NCBI RefSeq assembly: GCF_947179165.1
Contig: NC_077242.1
Span: forward strand, 33,911,097 to 33,975,096
Source: Solanum dulcamara
Lineage: Eukaryota; Streptophyta; Magnoliopsida; Solanales; Solanaceae
Direction of reading: 5' to 3'
Length of the DNA stretch: 64,000 nt
The position numbers were made by a program, and so were the translations under genes. The notes below the pieces were generated by a model. It searched no databases and was not told the DNA's origin. It saw only the letters and a program-made list of their open reading frames with translations. Numbering within the stretch: position 1 is the first letter of the stretch; every line of letters starts with the position of its first letter. This document shows positions 12,882 to 25,686 of the stretch, one piece after another.

Positions 12882-15800
12882 TTCCGAGCTTCATGAGATA
12901 TTGTTTAGTTTAACTAACTTATAGTTTGGATTGTATGTGATGGGTTAGACTGATTTCTAGATTTTTGGTTCTTTGTCCCGATGTGATCTAAGGCTAGGTT
13001 GGGTTGATGAGATTTCCAGTCTAGTTGGTACTATTGTTGATTGTGCCTTAGTTTGGCCTTGATTAGCCTATTATAGGTGGCTTGTTCGAAGTTGATGGTG
13101 GTTAGTGGATTTTTGCCTTAGATTGATTTTGGGAATGATCCTTAATTGTTGTAGCGGTTGTTGGCGGGAGTTTCTGAGATAATGTTATTCTCTGTTGTAG
13201 CACCTAATTTGAAGCCTTGGAGTAGTGATTTCCAATAGGTTAGTCTTGTGAATTATTGTTGGATCCCATTTCTAGATTTATAGCTAGAATTTCCTATGCT
13301 TTTTTGTTGTTGTTTAGCGGGGCTAGCTATGGTTGTATTCTCGGGTTGTGTTCCCAGCTGGATCTGGAGTTTTTGATTGACTAGGTGACAACCATTTCCT
13401 CACTTTCCTCCTCCTTGTTAACAAGTTAGGGTTGAGTTTACTTTTGGGCCTTGTTGTTGAGTTAGAGGAACAGATTTGAGCCATAGGCCTTCGTTAGAGA
13501 TCGGTTGCATGTGATAGTCTTATTTCTATGCTCTAGAGGGTAAGGTGCTTATGGAGTCATTATTGTATATGATTGTGTATGTTATTTGGGTGCTTTTCAT
13601 GACCCAACACCGTAGGCCATGATGGGAGCCCGAGTTGGGCACTAGTGTATATCCCTGCTACTTGTAAGTAAATATGTCCCCTATTTAAGTTATAGCACAT
13701 CAACAGGCAGGATAACATATAAGCCGACGATGCTTATCATAGGCACCACTGTACATACATGCATGTACAACCCATACACAACCCACATATATGTCCATAG
13801 ACCTCTAAGAGTAAGAATAGTAACAAAAGGCGGGACAGGGACCCTACTGTTTCCGGTGAACAAATAAATATATACATCGAGGGTTAATATCAAAACTAGG
13901 CTCCGTCATAATGGAGCGTTTCTGAACTGCTGAGTGGAACTCCTACGTTGATGGATCCCCAAAGTGTGTAGTTGTACCTGCGGGCATGAACGCAGCCCCC
14001 CCTAGAAGAGGGGTCAGTACGACATATGTACTGAGTATGTAAAGCATAGACATCATAAGGAAATTACAGTTGGCGTAATGATTCAAGGGAACGTATAACA
14101 TTTAACCATTTACCGTACTCGCATCATATAAAAGAAAGTCATACATATTACCATCATGTACTGTGCCCGACCCGTTTTGGGGACTTGGTGTACCATCTAC
14201 ATCATTCTGTCATCCTATGCACATATATATTATTAGCGCTGTGGAATGTACAGCCCAATCCATGTATATAGTAAGCACATGCCGAGGAACGCATGGCCTG
14301 ATCTGCACATCGTATAATAATGCTGAGGAACGACGGCCCGATATCGATCCATATATCATATAGTAATGCCGAGGAACGTTTGGTCCGATCCACGTATCAT
14401 ATAGTAATGCCGAGGAATGTTTGGTCCGATCCACATATCATATAGTAATGCCGAGGAACGTTCTTTCCGATCCACATATCATATAGTAATACCTAGAAAC
14501 GTTCGGCCCGATCCATATATTATATATACATGCATACCCGACCCTCTAGTGAGAGACTCGGTGACTCATAACTGTAGGACAGTCATAGGGTATGGCGCCA
14601 TTGCCACCTTATCATATCACATCATCATCATCATCATCATATATATATATATACATACGTAGCCGTCCCTCTAGTGAGGTACTCGGTGAGTTGTTCATGT
14701 CATTGCATTAGCATTTCCTCATATAGTGTACCCGGCCCTCTAGTAAGGGACTCGGTGGATAATGCAGTGAAATACACATGATAAGGTACCCAATTTAAGA
14801 CTCGGTAAATAATTATAGCATAATAGCATCATACTTATGTCAAAAGCATACCAAGAGGAAAGAATGATAGCTCTATTTACTCACTCCAAAGACATGCCAA
14901 GAGAAAGGAGATAGTTTCACATACTGTTCCAAAAACATGCCAAGAGAAAAAAGGTAACTTCACATACTTACTACTCTCCATCATATAGAAGCTTTGAGAG
15001 GCAATAACTTAACTAATATAGGAATTCTACCACTGAGAAGTGAATAAGACTTATGAGTCATACTTGGGTTTATATGAATGGAATTATCCCAGCATTTCGT
15101 ATATCAATCACTTAAGGCTAAGGCATGCCAAGAGAAAGCTTCACATACCTTTTTCAAGATTAATTGAAATTCGGCTTGCCTTGATACCTCCTTAACCCAT
15201 TTAACATGAAAATAATACTAAGATTAATAGCCTTTCACTTTCCAATATTCCACTCTACAACCAAGTACTAATAGGAGTCATTTCCTTATCCATTACCCTC
15301 GACTAGTTTATTACTAGTTCCGATGCTACCGAAAATCAGGCAGCATTTCCCCTGTAACTTCAACAATAGTTTCAACAACCATACCAAGAAAAACAACCAG
15401 CAGTATATATACAAGCAAACGACCTCAACATTACACAATACAACTCCAAACAACTAGCTCAAAACTACGATACGAAAATAGAGTTTTTAATCTTTATTTC
15501 ACAAAATCTTTAACCGTACCATACGGAGGGTCGTGTAGCTGAAACCAAAAGAAACCATACCCTTTTTAAAACACTTTAAAGACCTGAAACACGAAACCCA
15601 ACCAGCTGTACCCACAGCACTACAACGACAATCCACTACTCGACTTCGATTTAGCTATAACCACTTCAATTTAGTTTGTTTCTAATGTCAAGCATCCTAA
15701 TGCAATTTTTCTACTTCCAACCTTATTTAAGACATTTAATATACCTCATAACAACATCAATATCTCCAATTTTAAATGGAAGCCCTTACCTTGCCCGAAA

Positions 15801-16517
15801 CTCATCAAAACTTTCCTCGGAAATTCCTTTAGCATGCCTAAAATTTTGTGGCTGTTTTCTAACATTTTGGACTGCTCCAATCCATATATTTTCATTACTA
15901 ACACCTTCATAACATCTTGTTACACCCTATATAATTAATTCATGGAGCAAAATTGAAGAACTCACCTCTTTTTTCCATCCAAAACCGTGGCTCTCTCCAT
16001 CTCTAGTTTCTTCTCTTCTCTTCTTTCTTGTCCTTGAATTTTTTAGATAAGTATGGAACTTTAATAAGTCATAAGACATATATATATAGAGTCCACCTAA
16101 GTGGGTGACACGTTTCAACCCCTAACTAGTGACACATGTCAAGCCCTAAGTGTAACACGTGTCAAGACCTTATTGGACCAACACACCCCTTTCCTCTAAT
16201 CACAGGCTGCCATATGGCATGTGGGGGTCCACACCCTTGCTCCAGCTGCTTCCACATGGCACTCTCTCATGCTGCCATGTGTCACTCTCTCATGATGCCA
16301 TATGGACCTCTCTCATGCTACCACGTGGGCTCATAATCTCGTCTTACTTTACGAACCTATGTAATCCTTGCTACGTAAGCTTGGTATGTACTCCAGTAGC
16401 TTAAGTATGTAAGATTTCCAAGTTGGTAGCTTACATAAATAAGTCGTGTCCTATGACTCATCATTCGGTCTCCAACTTCTTCCTAATTCTTATAACTCTA
16501 TTTCCAATCTTCTCTAC
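12882..16517. repeat. Array unit U4 (b type with two balancing indels)
   Basis: It matches U2 at the markers compared, but has one extra G near 13856 (TTTCCGGTGAAC) and one missing G near 14088 (CAAGGGAACG instead of CAAGGGGAACG). The net unit length stays 3636 bp. Confidence 0.92.
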
Positions 16518-19500
16518 TTCCGAGCTTCATGAGATATTGTTTAGTTTAACTAACTTATAGTTTGGATTGTATGTGATGGGTTAGACTGATTTCTAGATTT
16601 TTGGTTCTTTGTCCTGATGTGATCTAAGGCTAGGTTGGGTTGATGAGATTTCCAGTCTAGTTGGTACTATTGTTGATTGTGCCTTAGTTTGGCCTTGATT
16701 AGCCTATTATAGGTGGCTTGTTCGAAGTTGATGGTGGTTAGTGGATTTTTGCCTTAGATTGATTTTGGGAATGATCCTTAATTGTTGTAGCGGTTGTTGG
16801 CGGGAGTTTCTGAGATAATGTTATTCTCTGTTGTAGCACCTAATTTGAAGCCTTGGAGTAGTGATTTCCAATAGGTTAGTCTTGTGAATTATTGTTGGAT
16901 CCCATTTCTAGATTTATAGCTAGAATTTCCTATGCTTTTTTGTTGTTGTTTAGCGGGGCTAGCTATGGTTGTATTCTCGGGTTGTGTTCCCAGCTGGATC
17001 TGGAGTTTTTGATTGACTAGGTGACAACCATTTCCTCACTTTCCTCCTCCTTGTTAACCAGTTAGGGTTGAGTTTCCTTTTGGGCCTTGTTGTTGAGTTA
17101 GAGGAACAGATTTGAGCCATAGGCCTTCGTTAGAGATCGGTTGCATGTGATAGTCTTATTTCTATGCTCTAGAGGGTAAGGTGCTTATGGAGTCATTATT
17201 GTATATGATTGTGTATGTTATTTGGGTGCTTTTCATGACCCAACACCGTAGGCCATGACGGGAGCCCGAGTTGGGCACTAGTGTATATCCCTGCTATCTG
17301 TAAGTAAATATGTCCCCTATTTAAGTTATAGCACATCAACAGGCAGGATAACATATAAGCCGACGAGGCTTATCATAGGCACCACTGTACATACATGCAT
17401 ATACAACCCATACACAACCCACATATATGTCCATAGACCTCTAAGAGTAAGAATGATAACAAAAGGCGGGACAGGGACCCTACTGTTCCCGTGAACAAAT
17501 AAATATATACATCGAGGGTTAATATCAAAACTAGGCTCCGTCATAATGGAGCGTTTCTGAATTGCTGAGTGGAACTCCTACGTTGATGGATCCCCAAAGT
17601 GTGTAGTTGTACCTGCGGGCATGAACGCAGCCCCCTCGAGAAGAGGGGTCAGTACGACATATGTACTGAGTATGTAAAGCATAGACATCATAAGGAAATT
17701 ACAGTTGGCGTAATGATGCAAGGGGAACGTATAACATTTAACCATTTACCGTACTCGCATCATATAAAAGAAAGTCATACATATTACCATCATGTACTGT
17801 GCCCGACCCGTTTTGGGGACTTGGTGTACCATCTACATCATTCTGTCATCCTATGCACATATTTATTATTAGCGCTGTGGAACGTACAGCCCAATCCATG
17901 TATATAGTAAGCACATGCCGAGGAACGCACGGCCTGATCCGCACATCATATAATAATGCTGAGGAACGACGGCCCGATATCGGTCCATATATCATATAGT
18001 AATGCCAAGGAACGTTTGGTCCGATCCACGTATCATATAGTAATGCCGAGGAATGTTTGGTCCGATCCACATATCATATAGTAATGCCGAGGAACGTTCT
18101 TTCCGATCCACATATCATATAGTAATACCTAGGAACGTTCGGCCCGATCCATATATTATATATACATGCATACCCGGCCCTCTAGTGAGAGACTCGGTGA
18201 CTCATAACTGTAGGACCATTATAGGGTATGGCGCCATTGCCACCTTATTATATCACATCATCATCATCATCATCATATATATATATATACATACGTAGCC
18301 GTCCCTCTAGTGAGGTACTCGGTGAGTTGTTCATGTCATTGCATTAGCATTTCCTCATATAGTGTACCCGGCCCTCTAGTAAGGGACTCGGTGGATAATG
18401 CAGTGAAATACGCATGATAAGGTACCCAATTTGAGACTCGGTAAATAATTATAGCATAATAGCATCATACTTATGTCAAAAGCATACCAAGAGGAAAGAA
18501 TGATAGCTCTATTTACTCACTCCAAAGACATGCCAAGAGAAAGGAGATAGTTTCACATACTGTTCCAACAACATGCCAAGAGAAAAAAGGTAACTTCACA
18601 TACTTACTACTCTCCATCATATAGAAGCTTTGAGAGGCAATAACTTAACTAGTATAGGAATTCTACCACTGAGAAGTGAATAAGACTTATGAGTCATATT
18701 TGGGTTTATATGAATGGAATTATCCCAGCATTTCGTATATCAATCACTTAAGGCTAAGGCATGCCAAGAGAAAGCTTCACATACCTTTTTCAAGATTAAT
18801 TGAAATTCGGCTTGCCTTGATACCTCCTTAACCCATTTAACATGAAAATAATACTAAGATTAATAGCCTTTCACTTTCCAATATTCCACTCTACAACCAA
18901 GTACTAATAGGAGTCATTTCCTTATCCATTACCCTCGACTAGTTTATTACTAGTTCCGATGCTACCAAAAATCAGGCAGCATTTCCCCTGTAACTTCAAC
19001 AATAGTTTCAACAACCATACCAAGAAAAACAACCAGCAGTATATATACAAGCAAACGACCTCAACATTACACAATACAACTCCAAACAACTAGCTCAAAA
19101 CTACGATACGAATATAGAGTTTTTAATCTTTATTTCACAAAATCTTTAACCGTACCATACGGAGGGTCGTGTGGCTGAAACCAAAAGAAACCATACCCTT
19201 TTTAAAACACTTTAAAGACCTGAAACAAGAAACCCAACCAGCTGCACCCACAGCACTACAACGACAATCCACTACTCGACTTCGATTTAGCTATAACCAC
19301 TTCAATTTAGTTTGTTTCTAATGTCAAGCATCCTAATGCAATTTTTCTACTTCCAACCTTATTTAAGACATTTAATATACCTCATAACAACATCATAAAC
19401 TCCAATTTTAAATGGAAGCCCTTACCTTGCCCGAAACTCATCAAAACTTTCCTCGGAAATTCCTTTAGCATGTCTAAAATTTTGTGGCTGTTTTCTAACA

Positions 19501-20153
19501 TTTTGGACTGCTCCAATCCATATATTTTCATTACTAACACCTTCATAACATCTTGTTACACCCTAGATAATTAATTCATGGAGAAAAATTGAATAACTCA
19601 CCTCTTTTTTCCATCCAAAACCGTGGCTCTCTCCATCTCTAGTTTCTTCTCTTCTCTTCTTTCTTGTCCTTGAATTTTTTAGATAAGTATGGAACTTTAA
19701 TAAGTCATAAGACATATATATATAGATTCCACCTAAGTGGGTGACACATTTCAACCCCTAACTAGTGACACATGTCAAGCCCTAAGTGTAACACGTGTCA
19801 AGACCTTATTGGACCAACACACCCCTTTCCTCTAATCACAGGCTGCCATATGGCATGTGGGGGTCCACACCCTTGCTCCAGCTGCTTCCACATGGCACTC
19901 TCTCATGCTGCCATGTGTCACTCTCTCATGATGCCATATGGACCTCTCTCATGCTACCACGTGGGCTCATAATCTCGTCTTACTTTACGAACCTATGTAA
20001 TCCTTGCTACGTAAGCTTGGTATGTACTCCAGTAGCTTAAGTATGTAAGATTTCCAAGTTGGTAGCTTACATAAATAAGTCGTGTCCTATGACTCATCAT
20101 TCGGTCTCCAACTTCTTCCGAATTCTTATAACTCTATTTCCAATCTTCTCTAC
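16518..20153. repeat. Array unit U5 (a type)
   Basis: This unit matches U1 and U3 at the markers compared, with a private change near 19472 (CATGTCTAAA instead of CATGCCTAAA). Confidence 0.92.
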
Positions 20154-23100
20154 TTCCGAGCTTCATGAGATATTGTTTAGTTTAACTAACTTATAGTTTG
20201 GATTGTATGTGATGGGTTAGACTGATTTCTAGATTTTTGGTTCTTTGTCCCGATGTGATCTAAGGCTAGGTTGGGTTGATGAGATTTCCAGTCTAGTTGG
20301 TACTATTGTTGATTGTGCCTTAGTTTGGCCTTGATTAGCCTATTATAGGTGGCTTGTTCGAAGTTGATGGTGGTTAGTGGATTTTTGCCTTAGATTGATT
20401 TTGGGAATGATCCTTAATTGTTGTAGCGGTTGTTGGCGGGAGTTTCTGAGATAATGTTATTCTCTGTTGTAGCACCTAATTTGAAGCCTTGGAGTAGTGA
20501 TTTCCAATAGGTTAGTCTTGTGAATTATTGTTGGATCCCATTTCTAGATTTATAGCTAGAATTTCCTATGCTTTTTTGTTGTTGTTTAGCGGGGCTAGCT
20601 ATGGTTGTATTCTCGGGTTGTGTTCCCAGCTGGATCTGGAGTTTTTGATTGACTAGGTGACAACCATTTCCTCACTTTCCTCCTCCTTGTTAACCAGTTA
20701 GGGTTGAGTTTCCTTTTGGGCCTTGTTGTTGAGTTAGAGGAACAGATTTGAGCCATAGGCCTTCGTTAGAGATCGGTTGCATGTGATAGTCTTATTTCTA
20801 TGCTCTAGAGGGTAAGGTGCTTATGGAGTCATTATTGTATATGATTGTGTATGTTATTTGGGTGCTTTTCATGACCCAACACCGTAGGCCATGACGGGAG
20901 CCCGAGTTGGGCACTAGTGTATATCCCTGCTATCTGTAAGTAAATATGTCCCCTATTTAAGTTATAGCACATCAACAGGCAGGATAACATATAAGCCGAC
21001 GAGGCTTATCATAGGCACCACTGTACATACATGCATGTACAACCCATACACAACCCACATATATGTCCATAGACCTCTAAGAGTAAGAATAGTAACAAAA
21101 GGCGGGACAGGGACCCTACTGTTCCCGTGAACAAATAAATATATACATCGAGGGTTAATATCAAAACTAGGCTCCATCATAATGGAGCGTTTCTGAACTG
21201 CTGAGTGGAACTCCTACGTTGATGGATCCCCAAAGTGTGTAGTTGTACCTGCGGGCATGAACGCAGCCCCCCCTAGAAGAGGGGTCAGTACGACATATGT
21301 ACTGAGTATGTAAAGCATAGACATCATAAGGAAATTACAGTTGGCGTAATGATTCAAGGGGAACGTATAACATTTAACCATTTACCGTACTCGCATCATA
21401 TAAAAGAAAGTCATACATATTACCATCATGTACTGTGCCCGACCCGTTTTGGGGACTTGGTGTACCATCTACATCATTCTGTCATCCTATGCACATATAT
21501 ATTATTAGCGCTGTGGAATGTACAGCCCAATCCATGTATATAGTAAGCACATGCCGAGGAACGCATGGCCTGATCTGCACATCGTATAATAATGCTGAGG
21601 AACGACGGCCCGATATCGATCCATATATCATATAGTAATGCCGAGGAACGTTTGGTCCGATCCACGTATCATATAGTAATGCCGAGGAATGTTTGGTCCG
21701 ATCCACATATCATATAGTAATGCCGAGGAACGTTCTTTCCGATCCACATATCATATAGTAATACCTAGAAACGTTCGGCCCGATCCATATATTATATATA
21801 CATGCATACCCGACCCTCTAGTGAGAGACTCGGTGACTCATAACTGTAGGACCATCATAGGGTACGGCACCATTGCCACCTTATCATATCACATCATCAT
21901 CATCATGATCATATATATATATATATACATACGTAGCCGTCCCTCTAGTGAGGTACTCGGTGAGTTGTTCATGTCATTGCATTAGCATTTCCTCATATAG
22001 TGTACCCGGCCCTCTAGTAAGGGACTCGGTGGATAATGCAGTGAAATACGCATGATAAGGTACCCAATTTGAGACTCGATAAATAATTATAGCATAATAG
22101 CATCATACTTATGTCAAAAGCATACCAAGAGGAAAGAATGATAGCTCTATTTACTCACTCCAAAGACATGCCAAGAGAAAGGAGATAGTTTCACATACTG
22201 TTCCAAAAACATGCCAAGAGAAAAAGGTAACTTCACATACTTACTACTCTCCATCATATAGAAGCTTTGAGAGGCAATAACTTAACTAGTATAGGAATTC
22301 TACCACTGAGAAGTGAATAAGACTTATGAGTCATACTTGGGTTTATATGAATGGAATTATCCCAGCATTTCGTATATCAATCACTTAAGGCTAAGACATG
22401 CCAAGAGAAAGCTTCACATACCTTTTTCAAGATTAATTGAAATTCGGCTTGCCTTGATACCTCCTTAACCCATTTAACATGAAAATAATACTAAGATTAA
22501 TAGTCTTTCACTTTTCAATATTCCACTCTACAACCAAGTACTAATAGGAGTCATTTCCTTATCCATTACCCTCGACTAGTTTATTACTAGTTTCTATGCT
22601 ACCGAAAATCAGGCAGCATTTCCCCTGTAACTTCAACAATAGTTTCAACAACCATACCAAGAAAAACAACCAGCAGTATATATACAAGCAAACGACCTCA
22701 ACATTACACAATACAACTCCAAACAACTAGCTCAAAACTACGATACGAAAATAGAGTTTTTAATCTTTATTTCACAAAATCTTTAACCGTACCATACGGA
22801 GGGTCGTGTGGCTGAAACCAAAAGAAACCATACCCTTTTTAAAACACTTTAAAGACCTGAAACACGAAACCCAACCAGCTTCACCCACAGCACTACAACG
22901 ACAATCCACTACTCGACTTCGATTTAGCTATAACCACTTCAATTTAGTTTGTTTCTAATGTCAAGCATCCTAATGCAATTTTTCTACTTCCAACCTTATT
23001 TAAGACATTTAATATACCTCATAACAACATCATAAACTCCAATTTTAAATGGAAGCCCTTACCTTGCCCGAAACTCATCAAAACTTTCCTCGGAAATTCC

Positions 23101-23790
23101 TTTAGCATGCCTAAAATTTTGTGGCTGTTTTCTAACATTTTGGACTGCTCCAATCCATATATTTTCATTACTAACACCTTCATAACATCTTCTTACACCC
23201 TATATAATTAATTCATGGAGTAAAATTGAAGAACTCACCTCTTTTTTCCATCCAAAACCGTGGCTCTCTCCATCTCTAGTTTCTTCTCTTCTCTTCTTTC
23301 TTGTCCTTGAATTTTTTAGATAAGTATGGAACTTTAATAAGTCATAAGACATATATATATAGAGTCCACCTAAGTGGGTGACACGTTTCAACCCCTAACT
23401 AGTGACACATGTCAAGCCCTAAGTGTAACACGTGTCAAGACCTTATTGGACCAACACACCCCTTTCCTCTAATCACAGGCTGCCATATGGCATGTGGGGG
23501 TCCACACCCTTGCTCCAGCTGCTTCCACATGGCACTCTCTCATTCTGCCATGTGTCACTCTCTCATGATGCCATATGGACCTCTCTCATGCTACCACGTG
23601 GGCTCATAATCTCGTCTTACTTTACGAACCTATGTAATCCTTGCTACGTAAGCTTGGTATGTACTCCAGTAGCTTAAGTATGTAAGATTTCCAAGTTGGT
23701 AGCTTACATAAATAAGTCGTGTCCTATGACTCATCATTCGGTCTCCAACTTCTTCCGAATTCTTATAACTCTATTTCCAATCTTCTCTAC
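20154..23790. repeat. Array unit U6 (terminal, mosaic of a and b)
   Basis: This last unit is 3637 bp and runs without a break into the true LTR terminus at 24031. Its markers switch along its length: b-like near 20250, a-like at 20690-20960, b-like near 21037-21095, a-like near 21123, b-like from about 21197. It also has more private changes than any inner unit (near 21175, 21862, 22395, 22504 and 22593). This is expected for an array edge combined with gene conversion. Confidence 0.88.
20862..20866. repeat. Target-site duplication GTGCT (left)
   Basis: GTGCT immediately precedes the mutated LTR end (TTTCATGACCC in place of TGTCATGACCC) and matches the five bases directly after the other LTR at 31702-31706. 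Five base pairs is the normal duplication length for Ty3/gypsy integrases. Confidence 0.85.
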
Positions 23791-24031
23791 TATAGGGTAT
23801 CGCATTCTCCTTTGCTTAGAGTTGTTTGATAGCGTTATAGATTATCTGGCTCACATGGAAACTCTAAGAAGCTTAATCGTTCTTAAGATGTCTTAAGAAG
23901 ATTTTAGAATCTTTAAGAAACTTTAGGAAACCTTAAGAAACTTAAGAGGCTTACAATCCTTCCATGAAACTTAAGAGACTTTTAAGAGACTTAAGAATGC
24001 GTTTCAAGGTACAAAAATATGGGGTGTAACA
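20867..24031 (-). repeat. 3' LTR of the minus-strand chromovirus
   Basis: It runs from TTTCATGACCC (a decayed TG end) to GGGGTGTAACA. Up to 23790 it coincides with the LTR part of the last array unit. Positions 23791-24031 are the LTR terminus that all inner units lack. Relative to the 5' LTR it lacks about 567 bp between two copies of the motif ATGCCAAGwGAAAGCTTCA. Confidence 0.88.
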
Positions 24032-24033
24032 TA

Positions 24034-24046
24034 TTTCCCCTCTTTA
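24034..24046 (-). other. Polypurine tract of the chromovirus
   Basis: On the minus strand TAAAGAGGGGAAA sits right before the TGTTACACC LTR start. This is the expected place for the plus-strand primer of an LTR retrotransposon. It directly follows the end of the pol frame (minus strand TTCGAGGAAGAATG). Confidence 0.75.
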
Positions 24047-25566
24047 GAACATTCTTCCTCGAATGTGAACCAAAACCTTCCTTAAGATCTTTTACAAATT
24101 ATATGGAAATTACTGTCTATTGTAATAACATATACTTTGATCAAGCTATCACTATCAGAGTACCAAAGGTTGGGATTACCTATAACGTAAGGAGTAGGTA
24201 CGGATACTTGTGTTTCATTTCCTCCTCCGCTTCCTAGGTCATCTCTTCATAATTTTTATTTCTCCATAATACCTTGACGGAAGCTACGTCCTTAGTTCAC
24301 AATCATCTACTTTGCCAACCCAGAATGGCGATAAGTTGCTTCTCCTAGGATAACTCCTTTATGACCTGGATACCCTCTATGGGATATACCCGGTTTAGAT
24401 TACCAATGTACTTGCAAAGCATTGATAAATAGAAGACTGGATGTACCACTTCCAGATTCGCTGGTAAGTCTAGCTCATAGGCAACCTTGCCTATTCGGCA
24501 GAGGATCTAATAAGGTCAATGTATCTAGGACGAAGGTCCCCTTTCCTACTGGATCTCATTACTTTCTTTGTGGGGGGTACCTTTGGAAATACCCAATTAT
24601 TAACTTGAAACTCTAGAAGTCAACGTCGATTACCTACGTATGACTTCTATCGACTCTAAGCTGCTAACACTGTCTCCTGAATAAGCTTTACCTTCTCGCC
24701 AGCTTATTGAACCACGCTTAGGCCCATTAGTCGCGTTTTACAATCATCAACCCACCAATTGATGACCTACTTTTTTTGCCATACCAAGTCTCTTCCAGGG
24801 CCATCTAGAGACTAGAATGATAGTTGATGTAGTAAATACTCTTGACAAGTAGTAGGCAATTATCCAAGCTACCTTTGGAGTCAATCGTATAGGCTCGCAA
24901 CACCTCTTCTAGCGTTTAACTAGTAAGCTTAGTTTGTCCTTCGGTTTGAGGGTACAATGGTGTATGAAGACCTATCTGTCTTCCCAATCTCTTCTTGGAC
25001 TAATATTTAGTAGTAAACTGTAACTCGGGCTCCTTCATCTGATACAATAGCTATGGGAACTCCATAAAGTCTCACCACCCTCTTGACCTATAATTTTATA
25101 CAATCTCGACTAGACAAGGAGTCCTTGATTGAAGGAATATGGGCTGATATTGTTAATCTGCGGATAACATTCTTTATAGAATTATCTGTCCAGAGAGTGC
25201 AAAGTGAGTCTTGTAGACAAGGTTGTATTGTGGAATCTTCGACCTCGTATATTACTTCTTGCCTTCTTTAGATGACATCAACTGGTACCCTTTCCTTTTG
25301 GGTTTTACTTTTTGCCCATCAGAGTCGGCTACCAAGTTGTGTTGAAGTCCCCTCATACAATGACCTATATAGCCGTTTCGTGGTTTGCCTATTATTAACT
25401 GGTATTATATTGAAGAACTGTGGCATACAAGTGCTCCATCTGTTAGTAACTAGATAATACTACTTGCTTTTCTTAAGCCCTTTTATAATTCCCTTAACGT
25501 AACTTATAACACTCTAGGTACATAATCTCATATCATTACTTCACCGCTAGTTCAGATTCTTCCATC

Positions 25567-25686
25567 TTGTGCGATCATAGCAGTACTAATGCACCGGATC
25601 CCACTAGAATTCCAAAGTTAAACGTGCTTGAGAAAGAGTAGTACTAGGATGGGTAACCTCCCTTGGAAGTCGTCGTGTCATATTCC
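25567..25686 (+). pseudogene. 5S rRNA-like sequence (degenerate, 120 bp)
   Basis: These 120 bases align end to end with plant 5S rRNA. Conserved blocks include TGCGATCATA, ACTAATGCACCGGATCCCA, AGTTAAACGTGCTTG (box A region, one change), AGTAGTACTAGGATGGGT (intermediate element and start of box C) and TCGTGT near the 3' end. I count roughly 20 differences from the usual plant sequence, including GGGCGAGAG changed to GAGAAAGAG and the terminal CATCCC-type end changed to ATTCC. It lies on the plus strand inside the minus-strand chromovirus and no 5S spacer unit follows, so it is a dispersed copy. It could be the 5S segment of a Cassandra-type TRIM or a 5S-headed SINE, but I could not find the LTR or tail that would prove either. 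Confidence 0.85.

Larger units (their letters stand above)
1..23790. repeat. Tandem array of 3636-bp LTR-plus-flank units (7272-bp dimers)
   Basis: The same sequence recurs at exact 3636-bp steps, with breakpoints after the motif TTCTCTAC at 1973, 5609, 9245, 12881, 16517, 20153 and 23790 (the last step is 3637). Alternate units share diagnostic variants, giving a b-a-b-a-b-a-b' order and a 7272-bp higher-order period; copies 7272 bp apart look identical or nearly so by eye. Each unit holds about 713 bp of non-LTR DNA followed by about 2.92 kb of a chromovirus LTR in minus orientation that stops about 240 bp short of the LTR terminus. The array continues beyond the left edge. Short open frames repeated in every unit are not genes: they include low-complexity and minisatellite translations and have no family similarity I recognise. 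Seen directly: period and dimer pattern. Inferred: growth by unequal exchange or replication-based amplification. Confidence 0.95.

Noticed and set aside
1..23790. CRISPR-like array
   Set aside because: The repeats are kilobase-long tandem units in a plant genome with no spacers of regular length.
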